Positions 9,739-19,866 of a DNA stretch of 64,000 nucleotides are shown piece after piece. Below the pieces are notes generated by a model. It saw nothing but the letters and a program-made list of their open reading frames with translations, did no database searches and had not been told where the DNA came from. The stretch is from contig NC_020186.1 of assembly GCF_000315915.1 (NCBI RefSeq), forward strand, positions 62,001-126,000, written 5' to 3'. The stretch's first letter is position 1. Every line of letters begins with the position of its first letter. The position numbers and the translations under genes are program-made. The DNA comes from Henningerozyma blattae CBS 6284 (taxonomy: Eukaryota > Ascomycota > Saccharomycetes > Saccharomycetales > Saccharomycetaceae).

Positions 9739-11418
9739 CTACTCCAGCCAGGAAAGAAGTTTAGCACTTGCTGGTTGGACCACACGTGTAGCACATAATG
9801 TCTTCCAATATCGGCTTGTTCGTTTGCTTTGTCTTGTAACCACTCGTACACATTTGGTGTCCTTTTCATGCTTATAATGTTCCACCCAATCAACCACATC
9901 TCTCTTGGGTTCTTTAAGAAATATCATATCCCATTGTTGTTTTGCATTTTGAATACTTCTTTGTATTCTATCTGTCTGTTGTGTCCACCAAAACCCAAGA
10001 ATACTGGGCGGTTTTATGACACGTTGCTTACGATGTCTCTTTTTTCTTCGTGGAGTATCTACAGGATCAAATTTTATATATGTTGATAATTCATCGATGG
10101 AATTAATATTTTGTCTTTTAGAGTTTCTTAATTGTTCCAACTCATCTAATATATTTTTTTCTTGTTTCATGAAATGATCAATTTCTTGTTGTTCTGCTAC
10201 ATCTCCATAATCATCATCAAAAATAGTCATATTATATTCATCACTGCTATCATTTTTAAAATCATATTGAGAATCAATTTCAAACCCAAGGTCGATACTA
10301 TAATCTTGGCCCTCTTGGATCATCTTTTCTCGGCGATATTCTTTACAGATACGTAATATATCTTTGATAAATAATTTTCCAAATTCACATTGATCGGTTA
10401 GCAATAATCCATTCATCTCTTCTTCTTCTTCTTCTTCAGATGCATTTTCCTCCATCTTCAATTTTTGTTTTCCCTGTTCAATTTCCCAACTTAATTGTTT
10501 TCTTTTACACCAATGGTATATATCCACATAGTTATCATTACAACAGATCCACATCTTAATAATACTTCTTATTCCAACTAGAATTTCACAACATTTGATT
10601 TCAATACTGCAATCCACTAAGATATCAATAAAATTTATAAAAGTTACATGTATTTCATCTTTAATATCTTTTGAATTATCAATTAAATGACTAATCAACT
10701 TGATAAATAATTTTCTCATTTCAATTAAACATGTCATAAAGACGTATTTAAATAATTTTAATGAGATTGTTTCGTTGTTTTTATTAATTAGAAGACAATG
10801 TTTTAATTTTAATTCTTGCATAGTTAAATGTGATACTATCAAATCGGGGAAATAATATAGCTTGGACCATTTCTCTTTGATTGAACGAACATTTTCCAAA
10901 AGTGTGGTATTTTCCTTTTGTAGCGGGTTAATAGTAGTAGAATGATTTTGTTGCGAAACATTTGTTAAATATTCATAACTTTCAATCATAACAAACATGT
11001 ACATGTTCAAAATAGTGTCTACATTTTCTGAAAATTTTTCTACCACTGTATCGCTCTCTTTAAATGTAATTAATCTTGTGCTATTTTCTTCTTCAAATTT
11101 ATGTAATGTCTCTAATATTTCTATTACTTGAATTACAACCACATCAGAAAGGGTATGTAATAGATCACTGCACGGTTGGAATTCAATAATTTTATCATTC
11201 AAAATTGTTACCAATCCATTTAAATCTGTAATATCATTAGAACTATTGGTTGTGCTAGTAAGTTTTAAATTTGATGTCTCATCTCTTAATTCTTCTTCCG
11301 GGGTAATCGAGTAATCAATGATAGAAAGATTGGTCGTATCTAGCAGATATGTAGAGTATAATTTCATGTTAGAAATATCCTCGTTCATTTTTGTTTTTTG
11401 TTTTATTTTAATCTTCAA
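9739..11418 (-). CDS. Unrecognised acidic protein with a basic C-terminal region
   Basis: 559-residue open frame with protein-like composition; I do not recognise the family. The first half is helical and hydrophobic-polar with no membrane segment. A run of Glu interrupted by Met lies near residue 330, and an Asp-rich stretch (IFDDDYGD) lies beyond it. A strongly basic patch, RRKKRHRKQR near residue 460, could be a nuclear localisation signal. It is followed by a Trp-rich block (PPSILGFWWTQQTD, WDMIF, VVDWVEHYKHEK) that is probably the most conserved part. Met11 at 11388, giving MNEDISNM, is an alternative start and avoids the Lys-rich leader. The gene lies upstream of the HOC1-like gene on the same strand. 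Nuclear function is only inferred from the basic patch. Confidence 0.75.
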   Translation of the reverse strand: MKIKIKQKTKMNEDISNMKLYSTYLLDTTNLSIIDYSITPEEELRDETSNLKLTSTTNSSNDITDLNGLVTILNDKIIEFQPCSDLLHTLSDVVVIQVIEILETLHKFEEENSTRLITFKESDTVVEKFSENVDTILNMYMFVMIESYEYLTNVSQQNHSTTINPLQKENTTLLENVRSIKEKWSKLYYFPDLIVSHLTMQELKLKHCLLINKNNETISLKLFKYVFMTCLIEMRKLFIKLISHLIDNSKDIKDEIHVTFINFIDILVDCSIEIKCCEILVGIRSIIKMWICCNDNYVDIYHWCKRKQLSWEIEQGKQKLKMEENASEEEEEEEMNGLLLTDQCEFGKLFIKDILRICKEYRREKMIQEGQDYSIDLGFEIDSQYDFKNDSSDEYNMTIFDDDYGDVAEQQEIDHFMKQEKNILDELEQLRNSKRQNINSIDELSTYIKFDPVDTPRRKKRHRKQRVIKPPSILGFWWTQQTDRIQRSIQNAKQQWDMIFLKEPKRDVVDWVEHYKHEKDTKCVRVVTRQSKRTSRYWKTLCATRVVQPASAKLLSWLE

Positions 11419-14400
11419 TTATTTGAAGTTAATAAATATATATGTGCTAAGTGTCCAATGTATATACCTGTATTTTTTTGCTATTTTTTACTATAAAATA
11501 TATATTTTGTATAGTATTATTTTTTATCTATTATTTTATGCCGTTTCATTTACTGACACTTAATGCCGTTTGTGTCACAACTTTCCCTGTTTTATTTTTA
11601 TCCTTGCATGTTTCTTGCAGCGCCCGTTTTTAGAAACATCATAGATAAAAATAGTCAGCTATTTCAGTTATCCGATGTGGTTAATAAGGTGGTTTTTTCG
11701 TGTTGGCCGAAGACTACATCGAAGAGAATAAAGATAATGATAAAAATAAAAACCACGCATTTTATTTTATAAATAAATTTACCTCTTTGAGTCTCTAGTC
11801 GACTTCTATACCTTTATGCTTTCTACTTGAAGAATTATTGTTTCCATTAAGAATGTAAAAAAAATAAGAATGCATTTTTGGGTTTCTTTTTAGTCTGATG
11901 AATGATGAAATGAAGTTGAATAGACAAATATCTATAGGCAAGTTTAAGTTCTAATTAAATTCAAGGAACTATTTGTTACATCTATTTATTGATCATCTTC
12001 ATTTCCAAGTTATTTGTTTCATTGTGAAAAAAAAATAGGCATAGTGTAATGATCAGGAAATAAAATATGACTATTATTGCCTATACTTGTCTGCTTTCCC
12101 AAATTTTGTGTTTTGAAATGAGCGTGGTAAAGTAGGCTGATTTAAACATTTTATGATTTTTTATATTGACAACACAGTCACGTACCTACAGAATAATTTA
12201 AATCAGACTAAACGATATAATGCAATTTTTTTTGTTAATTTCTTGTTAGAGTAATTGCATATTATCTTTTGAAAAATTTATTGAGCATTAACTGTAGAAA
12301 AAAAAATCACAACACACTTTTAAATAGCAGGGTAACACATATTTTATCCTAATCAGAAAATCTTGGTATAATAGATTTTATGTAATATTTTTATATAGCG
12401 AAAAGCTTACGTTTCTTTCACAATCGCATTTCTTAGTTGCCTCTTATTAAAGCATGCACTTTGCAAAAGAATATACTGTTATGATCTTTTAGAGAGTATT
12501 TGGTTTTGAAAATTCATAAAAGGGTTAAATATATATATGTAGCTATTATTATTTTAGTAATATAACCAAATTAACACGATGAACTCTATGCCACACGCTT
12601 GAGTAACTTTCTTATTCTTATGGTGGTGTAAATTTGCATTTTCTAATACCAATTATTTTCATTTTATCTGTCTTCCATAACTTTTTTTTGATTCTTCTGT
12701 TTAAACATTGCTTTTAGCTGCTTAAACTATATCTTATTTCATTACTAAAATCTCAATAAAATATTTTATAAATATAATAAACTAATAAGAGAAATTAAAA
12801 TAAATATTGTTAGGTATTGATTATTTTGATAAATTTATCGTAATAGTATTCTCTGAAAATTTTACACCACTATGTTTCCATAATTTTGGCAAGTTAACGG
12901 ATTAGAAGATAAATTCTTTTAGTATTCTGAGCTATTACTTATTAAAAATTAAATATGTGTATTTTCTTTTTAAAGATTGATCTGCCTCTGCAACTTTTTT
13001 AAAGAATTTCTAAATCTACTTAAAAGGACAAAATATTATTTGGAACTACATATAGTATCTTGAGAAGTGCTGATAATTAGGTAAGTTAAAGGGGTAACTA
13101 TTTATATTTGATTAAATTCATTACATATGGGGTAGTATTAAGTCTTGACGAGTTCAATAAATGCATATTGGTGAATGTCTGATATCTATCCAAAAGGAAA
13201 TAGAAAAAATCATATACGTTTTTTTATAAATAGGTACCGTTGGGGCGGCAAGTATTGAAACTTTTTTCTAAGCTGCAGTTGCTTTGTAACAATAAGATGT
13301 AGAACGTAATAGATCAATAATATTTGGAACAAAATACTATAATTCATCTAGTCTTTAAAATTGTAATATAAATCTGTTATAATAATGGTAACTGTCATAT
13401 TTTCTTTTGAATTATTTTTCCAAAATTATTTAATTGTTTGATCGTTTACAAGATAATTCATTTACTATTTCAAAAAATTTAAAAAATAATATTTGGCAAT
13501 TAATACTTAACCAAAGATTCCTCTCATAAAAATGTAAATATAATATATAAATGGGGCTATAATTGCTGTCCTAATTTTAGATTGAAAGACATTTTAGACG
13601 TAATAAGTATTGATCCAGTCATAAATTTTAATTACGATTAGAAAATGTAATACAACTATTACAAAAATATTTAGAATCTGTTTTACTATTTATAGTTAAA
13701 TGTATACTATTCTTCAATGTTAGTGTTGGTTTGATCAAAATAGCAATATTAGATAAGATCATAAGATATTGGAGCAGTGGTAATACAGCCAGAAATATTA
13801 TAGTACTCTTTGTAAGTATATACAGTATCACCTTGGTTGACGTATAATATCCACAGCTTCTGACTTTAGAAAATATACATAGCTTTCAAAATACGAGTAA
13901 ACTGATGTAAAATATTTTTCTATTGAATCCTATCTGAAGTGATTAGTGGAAGGTAACAGAAATAATTTGTAATGTGAACAATGTTCTGAGTGATCGTGAT
14001 AATAATATCCTCACTAAAAATTCAACCCTTTTAGGTGGTAAAGGTAAATATTAAAAGTAATTTGGTAATAAATTAAAATTAGAACCAATGGCTGTTGCTG
14101 ATAATTTTAGAACAGGGGACGGTAAAAAGAAAGCATTATAATGAATAGTACAATTTGAAATGTAACCATATGCACCTGACAAAAAGTGCCTTACATAACT
14201 ATCTAAAAATACATCATTGTATTTAGAATATGTTAAATGTAAAATGAAATCCAAGCCAATTCAAGTCGTGCCATGCTGAATATTTACAAGTAATCCTACT
14301 ATAAATAAAATTAATGCTAAAATTAGCAAATAAATTAAATGAAAGTTGTCATAATTTCCTTGGAGATACATTAAACCAGCAGATGTGATTAGGTTGGCAC

Positions 14401-15230
14401 GTTATTTTTAAATTCTATAGCCTGTTGCCCCTTGAAAAGAGTATTGGTACAAGGTGCTTCTACAAAATATAATTTAATGTCACAATCACTGCTGGAGTAA
14501 TATCACCCTTAAAATTCTTTCCATATCAAGAACTTAGAATAGGGTCATAATTAGTGATCTATAATATTAGATCTCCGGATACTTGTTTATCCCTTACCAA
14601 TGATTGCCAAGCAAAGTTAAGTTTAACGCTTTTTTTAGAAATTGCCAAGCAAGGTTAAGTTTAACGCTTTTTTTAGAAATTGCCAGCATCTAATTGTAAC
14701 GATACAGTGTAATTGTTATATGCATTCTGATTAATTCCATTAATTTTGGAAAATTTCTCTCCATTAGGTTTATCTTTTCATTAATTTTTATGCTAGTCAT
14801 ATAATTTTACGCGCCAAATTCGGAAATCTATGCTGGCTTTTGGACTGACTAAAAAAATTAGAATGGCTTGAGCTATAAGGATCACTAAAAAAAAAGCTTA
14901 AAGTTAATTTACAGTATTTGATGCAATTAATTACATGACAAAAATGCTAAGCAGTTAGCAAAAAACCCTATCCAAATCTAAAAACTCCATCAGGAAAATA
15001 TTAATATCTATTCACCGGAGATTTTGAAGAAGTAAATGATATAAAAGAGCTATGATTTTCTCTTAAAGATGTAACATTCAATTTCATTATATCTCTTGTT
15101 AATATACATAATACTCCATCAAAATAAATATTTCAAACTTAATATAAATCAACCAAAAACAGTTTCCAGAAAGATTATTAAACCTTTTTAATAAAAATCT
15201 CAAATTCTTTAACTCTACCCCAAAAAAAAA
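11419..15230. other. 3.8-kb gene-poor AT-rich interval upstream of the PIR gene
   Basis: No open frame above about 80 codons and no tRNA seen on either strand. It holds a 38-base tandem duplication (listed separately), many A/T runs and, near its end, TATAAAAG at 15040-15047, about 190 bases before the PIR start codon, a credible TATA box. The remainder shows nothing I can name. Confidence 0.7.
14603..14684. repeat. 38-base tandem duplication
   Basis: Two copies, 14603-14640 and 14641-14678, differ at one base and are followed by the first six bases of a third. Each unit contains TTAAGTTTAACGC and a T-run. It lies about 550 bases upstream of the PIR gene. Confidence 0.92.
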
Positions 15231-16358
15231 ATGCAATACAAAAATACTTTCGCTGCCGCCGCTATTTTAGCTTCCACTTCTCTTGCCGCTTATGTTCCCT
15301 CCGAGCCATGGTCAACTTTAACCCCCAATGCTACTTATAGTGGTGCAATGACCGATTATTCTGGTTCTTTTGGTATTGCTGTTGTTCCATTAGCTACTAC
15401 AACACCATCATCCTCCAAGTCCAGTCCAGCTGCTACTACAACCCCTGCCACTGTTAAAGCTGCTAAAAGAGATGCTGTTTCTCAAATTGGTGATGGTCAA
15501 ATTCAAGCTGCAACTACCACTACAACTAAACTTTTACCACCCAAGCCAACAGTCGTTACAACAGTTTCTACTTCTAAGACTACCAGTACTTCAGTAGTTG
15601 TAAAAACTACAGTTGATGCTATTTCTCAGATTTGGGATGGCCAAATTCAAGCTACAACTAAGACTAGCATCCCTCCACCAGTAACAACTCTAAAGAAAAC
15701 TGCTGCTGCTGTCTCACAAATTTGGGATGGTCAAGTTCAAGCCACAACTAAGACCCAAGCACCAGCTCCAACTACTTCCCCAACTCCAACTCCAACTCCA
15801 AAGCAAACCGCTGCTGCTGTTTCACAAATTTGGGATGGGCAAGTTCAAGCTACTACCAATACTAAAAAAGTGACAACACTAGATGGTAAGTCGACTTCCA
15901 CCTCCTCGACTTCTACATCCTCAACCTCTACATCTATCACAACTCAAGTTCCAACTACTACTGTCCCAACGTTTACTTCATCTTCATCTTCATCTGCTAC
16001 ACAAACATCTTCTAGCTCTTCTGCTGCATCATCTGAAGATTCTTTCTTCTCTTCTCAAGCCTGTAAGAACAATGGTACTCTAACAATGACATTAAAGAAG
16101 GGTATTCTTAATGATGCCAAGGGAAGAGTCGGTTCCATTGTTGCTAATAGACAATTCCAATTTGATGGTCCACCACCACAAGCTGGTGCTATCTATGCTG
16201 CTGGCTGGTCTATTACCCCACAAGGTAACTTAGCTATTGGTGCTAATGATATATTTTATCAATGTCTATCGGGTGACTTCTATAATTTATACGACGAATA
16301 TCAAGGTGCTCAATGTCAAAAAGTTTACTTACAAGCTGTTGAATTAGTAGATTGTTAA
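15231..16358 (+). CDS. PIR-family cell-wall protein (Cis3/Hsp150 type)
   Basis: 375-residue secreted mannoprotein covalently linked to beta-1,3-glucan through alkali-labile bonds. A signal peptide ends near Ala20, and a Kex2 site KR lies at 79-80. Four internal PIR repeats of the form SQIxDGQ[IV]QA start near residues 84, 132, 162 and 198. The first reads SQIGDGQ, the other three SQIWDGQ. Ser/Thr/Pro linkers separate them. The C-terminal domain has the exact PIR cysteine spacing C278-x66-C345-x16-C362-x12-C375 and the segment [20 protein letters not shown] found in Cis3 and Hsp150. The N-terminal EPWSTLTP also matches Cis3. No GPI signal is present, as expected. Which S. cerevisiae PIR gene is orthologous cannot be decided. 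Confidence 0.95.
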   Translation: MQYKNTFAAAAILASTSLAAYVPSEPWSTLTPNATYSGAMTDYSGSFGIAVVPLATTTPSSSKSSPAATTTPATVKAAKRDAVSQIGDGQIQAATTTTTKLLPPKPTVVTTVSTSKTTSTSVVVKTTVDAISQIWDGQIQATTKTSIPPPVTTLKKTAAAVSQIWDGQVQATTKTQAPAPTTSPTPTPTPKQTAAAVSQIWDGQVQATTNTKKVTTLDGKSTSTSSTSTSSTSTSITTQVPTTTVPTFTSSSSSSATQTSSSSSAASSEDSFFSSQACKNNGTLTMTLKKGILNDAKGRVGSIVANRQFQFDGPPPQAGAIYAAGWSITPQGNLAIGANDIFYQCLSGDFYNLYDEYQGAQCQKVYLQAVELVDC

Positions 16359-16486
16359 TACTACTTTTCTTTTTTCTATTTTTTTATGAACTTCTTACTA
16401 AATTTTATTACATCATAGTTCCATTTTTATCCATAACTTCGCATCACAATAAATATATTCATCATTTGTCCAATTTTTAGTCACAT

Positions 16487-16537
16487 TTCTTTTATCATTT
16501 TCGTTATTCTTTTATCATTTTCGTTATTCTTTTATTA
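16487..16537. repeat. 20-base tandem repeat in the PIR 3' flank
   Basis: Two perfect 20-base copies (16487-16506, 16507-16526), then the first ten or so bases of a third. The unit contains TTTTATCATTTTCG. It lies about 130 bases after the PIR stop codon. Confidence 0.9.
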
Positions 16538-17762
16538 CTACTTTCAGTTTCAAATTTTTATATCTAAATTTGTTCTTCAATAAAAGTAAATTTTTTCAAA
16601 TACATATTATCGAATCATATTATTTGGTTTTCTCAATTTACTTATATAGAAGCCAATTAATGCATCTTTTTCATTGTCTCTATTAATTGACTTTATTTTT
16701 TATTTCTGTATACTATATTTTCTACCTTATATAAAAAGAACTTTTAAAAAACATTACAAATTAAAATTGTTTAATTAGCTTATATATATTCAAAAAAATA
16801 AAAAGAATTATAAACTTGATGATAAATTTTTACTACTACTTGGAGTTGTTTTTGGTTAGTTGAAAAATAGGTAAATAGAATTTTTTTAATTGAATAACAA
16901 ACTGTAAAATATCTTAAACCATATTTTTTCCAATATATGTCTTTTTTTAACCATGGTGGAAAAAATAATCATTTATTGTGTAAAAGGTAATAATATTTCT
17001 GAACTTTATCACCATTATTTTAGATAAAAATGAAAATAATTCAGATCATCTTCCAAATGCTTTTTTGGAATTATTTTTTGAAAAGGCCAAAGATTTACTA
17101 ATGGCGTACAATAAATAAGATTATAAAAGATATCTATAATTGATAAATAGAGTATTTTAAGCGTTCCTTTTGTGTTTAGATAGGTTTTCACAGACTTATT
17201 CAATAAAAAAAAGCATGGATTGTTCAAATGTATTGGAATTTCTTCAAAATCGTTAGCAATGGTTTATTAATATTTTGAATAAAAGGAGGATTGTTTTTGA
17301 TCTTGCAAAAATCTTTCTAAAAGGGAATAACTTATTATGAAGATTAGCCAAATAATTTAGAAAATATATTGTACAATTCCACAGATTGTTGACTAGATAT
17401 AAGATTGATCGATACTAAGAGAAAACTTCAGAACTTCAAATCACAAAAACAATGGCAAGTTTTCAAGGATGTTTTTTTTTAATCTAATTTATTTGGCTTG
17501 AAGTAAATTTTGTAATGCGCTACAATCAATTTTGCTATTTCGCTGTTTTACTTTATTATTATTGTTCTTAATATAATTGATTTTCGTGTCAATAAAATAA
17601 AGTTAGTGGTCTATTTAAAGTTTTTTAAAAAATATCTAGTAGATCAGATTCATCCCTATCATAGAAATTAATTAACTAATTTATGTTGTCAAAAGGGCCA
17701 TAATTGAATATTGTGTCATCAAGAATGTGCCCCATTGCTTTTTACGCTAAAAGTTTCACATG

Positions 17763-18092
17763 CTCGGCCGAGTTAAAAATATTTCATATTTTTTTATATT
17801 TTTTTCTTGTCTTTATTATTCCGCGGAACATGCATGTGGAGTGATTATTTTTTAAGAGCATAGCGTAGTAGTCACGAAGACCTCTATATCTATGCTTATG
17901 CTTATTATCAAGCTTATTATTATGCTATTATTTGACTTGTAACTTAATTGTAAAGACAAACCTTGCCCCACTATAATGAATCTTGTTTTTACATATCTAT
18001 TACGAAATATAGTTCTACGCTCTATTTTTAATGTTCATGGCTTAACCATAATCATTTAAACCTACTAAAGTTACGAGTGGAACTCGGCCGAG
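17763..18092. promoter_or_regulatory. Repeated CTCGGCCGAG palindrome with a PDRE between, upstream of SDR gene 1
   Basis: The 10-base palindrome CTCGGCCGAG occurs at 17763-17772 and 18083-18092. Between them TCCGCGGA at 17820-17827, in the longer palindrome TTCCGCGGAA, exactly matches the pleiotropic drug response element bound by Pdr1/Pdr3. All are GC-rich islands in AT-rich DNA, 420-760 bases upstream of the ATG at 18517. Use as zinc-cluster factor sites is inference. Confidence 0.5.
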
Positions 18093-18267
18093 ATTTCTGC
18101 ATGTGGTATTTGCTCCGGCCTTTTTTTCTAAGAAGGGGCCCTTTTTCCATCTCAGTGCCTTTTGGGATATTTGAAAAATAGCCTTTAAAAAATGTATCCT
18201 CATCGACAGTGATATTATAGGGAATGTCAAAATTTTCATTTTTATTTTGTTTTTCAAAGAATAAATA

Positions 18268-18271
<4 letters not shown>

Positions 18272-18306
<35 letters not shown>
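18272..18306. repeat. TA dinucleotide microsatellite upstream of SDR gene 1
   Basis: Perfect TA run of about 17 units, about 210 bases upstream of the ATG. Confidence 0.9.
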
Positions 18307-18310
<4 letters not shown>

Positions 18311-18392
18311 ATATACTTACTTACTTTACTATACTCTTCTTCTTACTTTCCTTACTTATAAGTAGTACTACTACTAACCTAACTATACTTAA

Positions 18393-18412
18393 NNNNNNNN
18401 NNNNNNNNNNNN
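18393..18412. other. Assembly gap (20 N)
   Basis: Twenty unresolved bases in the proximal promoter of SDR gene 1, bounded by repetitive TACTA/CTTACT-rich sequence. True length is unknown. Confidence 0.98.
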
Positions 18413-18516
18413 TATCATTTACCATTTTTTCAATACTCTCTTTTCATTTTCCTCTTATAAGAGACTACTCTACCAAACTATCTTAAGTTAAAAATTATAA
18501 ACAACCACTAATCATA

Positions 18517-19533
18517 ATGACTGAACCAGCTCCATCATACTCTAGAATTCAAGTATTGAAGGATATATATTATGGTTTTAGACCAAATAAGCCAAAGTTT
18601 CTTCCTACCGACTATCCTGATTTGACTGGTAAGACTGCTATTGTCACCGGTTCTAATACTGGTATTGGTTTACATGTTATGCGTTTATTATATGAAAAGA
18701 ACTGTAATGTGATCTCTGTGGTCAGAACTCAATCCAAGGGTGAAGCTGCTAAAGAACAAATTTTAAAGGAAATTCCTACTTCTAAGGGTTCTATCACTGT
18801 TGTCAGTGGTTGTGATTTCTTAGATTTAGCCAACATCAAAGCAGTTGGATTGAAGATAAAGGAAGTTTTGAAAGGTAAGCCAATTAGTATAATCATCCAC
18901 AATGCTGGTTTAATGGCTAGTAACAATTTAGGTACTTCTAAACAAGGTTATGAAGCTATGTTCCAGACTAATGTATTGGGTCCACAACTATTACAATCCT
19001 TCTTAGATCCATTATATTTGAAGAAAGATGATGACTTAAAAAGAATTGTTTGGGTTTCTTCAGGTGCACATTTATTGGGTTTCCCAGAATATGGTATTAA
19101 CTGGGAAGATCCATGCTTCTTAAAAGTTCCAGTTGAACAAAGACCATCTGCTAACACTCTATATGGTCAATCCAAGGCTGGTAATATTATGCAGGCTAAG
19201 GCTTGGGCTACTGTCAATAAGAAGATTGTCGAAGAAATCGGCTGTGTTTCTACTTCTGTATATCCAGGGAATTTGAATACTGACTTACAAAGAGATTGGA
19301 ACTGGCTTCTGAGAAAAGCTAGTACTTATGTATTTTGGGATGGTATCTACGGTGCGTACTCCGAATTATACTCTGCATTGTCTCCAGAATTGACTATCAA
19401 AGATCAAGGCGCCTATGTTGTGCCATTTGGTGAAATTCAACCACCAAGAGCTGATTTGGTTGCTGGTTTGAAAAACGGTACTGATCTTAAATTTTGGGAA
19501 ATGGTTGAAGAAATGATTGCCAAATTCAAATAA
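18517..19533 (+). CDS. Short-chain dehydrogenase/reductase, array copy 1
   Basis: 338-residue classical-type SDR resembling fungal retinol-dehydrogenase-like oxidoreductases. Cofactor motif TGSNTGIG at 44-51, HNAG at 128-131, Asn152, Ser181/182 and catalytic Y216-x3-K220 (YGQSK) are all present, so it should be active. VVR near 68-70, with basic residue R70 where SDRs discriminate cofactors, would suit NADPH. No signal peptide or membrane segment is evident; cytosol is likely. Substrate unknown. It is the first of three tandem paralogues sharing the N-terminus MTEP and the DYPDL(T/S)GKTAIV block. Its codon choice (many GGT, AAG, TCC) looks more biased than that of copy 2, suggesting higher expression. 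Confidence 0.9.
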   Translation: MTEPAPSYSRIQVLKDIYYGFRPNKPKFLPTDYPDLTGKTAIVTGSNTGIGLHVMRLLYEKNCNVISVVRTQSKGEAAKEQILKEIPTSKGSITVVSGCDFLDLANIKAVGLKIKEVLKGKPISIIIHNAGLMASNNLGTSKQGYEAMFQTNVLGPQLLQSFLDPLYLKKDDDLKRIVWVSSGAHLLGFPEYGINWEDPCFLKVPVEQRPSANTLYGQSKAGNIMQAKAWATVNKKIVEEIGCVSTSVYPGNLNTDLQRDWNWLLRKASTYVFWDGIYGAYSELYSALSPELTIKDQGAYVVPFGEIQPPRADLVAGLKNGTDLKFWEMVEEMIAKFK

Positions 19534-19866
19534 ACACCCAAAAATCTAGTTTCCCCATTTTTTACTTATTTTTATATGTCATTTGTTATATAACAATTAT
19601 ATATTTATTTCCTTATTTACCATTTTTCTTAGCACACTTTCGTTAGTTTTATAGTAATATTTTTTCCCTCAAATAATTAAAATTAATCTAGACTTCATAA
19701 AATTTCGTTATTATGGAAAAAGAAGGGTTTCCCCTAAATTTTATTCCGATGTCCACCCAATACTCCGAACTAATATTAAAGGGCATTAATTATTGGACAC
19801 CCTCTATTTGTTTGTACTTTGAATATGAAGTCAAAGTAATGCACTTTTACTTTCTACATTCTGGAT
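19534..19866. other. Spacer between SDR copies 1 and 2
   Basis: 333 AT-rich bases serving as terminator of copy 1 and promoter of copy 2. No other feature seen. Confidence 0.6.

Larger units (their letters stand above)
16359..18516. other. 2.2-kb intergenic between the PIR gene and the first SDR gene
   Basis: AT-rich, without a credible gene. It contains a 20-base tandem repeat, a PDRE-type site, two copies of a 10-base palindrome, a TA microsatellite and an assembly gap, each listed separately. Confidence 0.7.

Noticed and set aside
9582..9899. 105-codon minus-strand frame overlapping the 3' end of the unrecognised gene
   Set aside because: Overlaps the larger, better-supported frame and has no features.
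11890..12145. Possible C/D box snoRNA (ATGATGA followed by CTGA)
   Set aside because: Boxes about 240 bases apart with no terminal stem; such short words are expected by chance.
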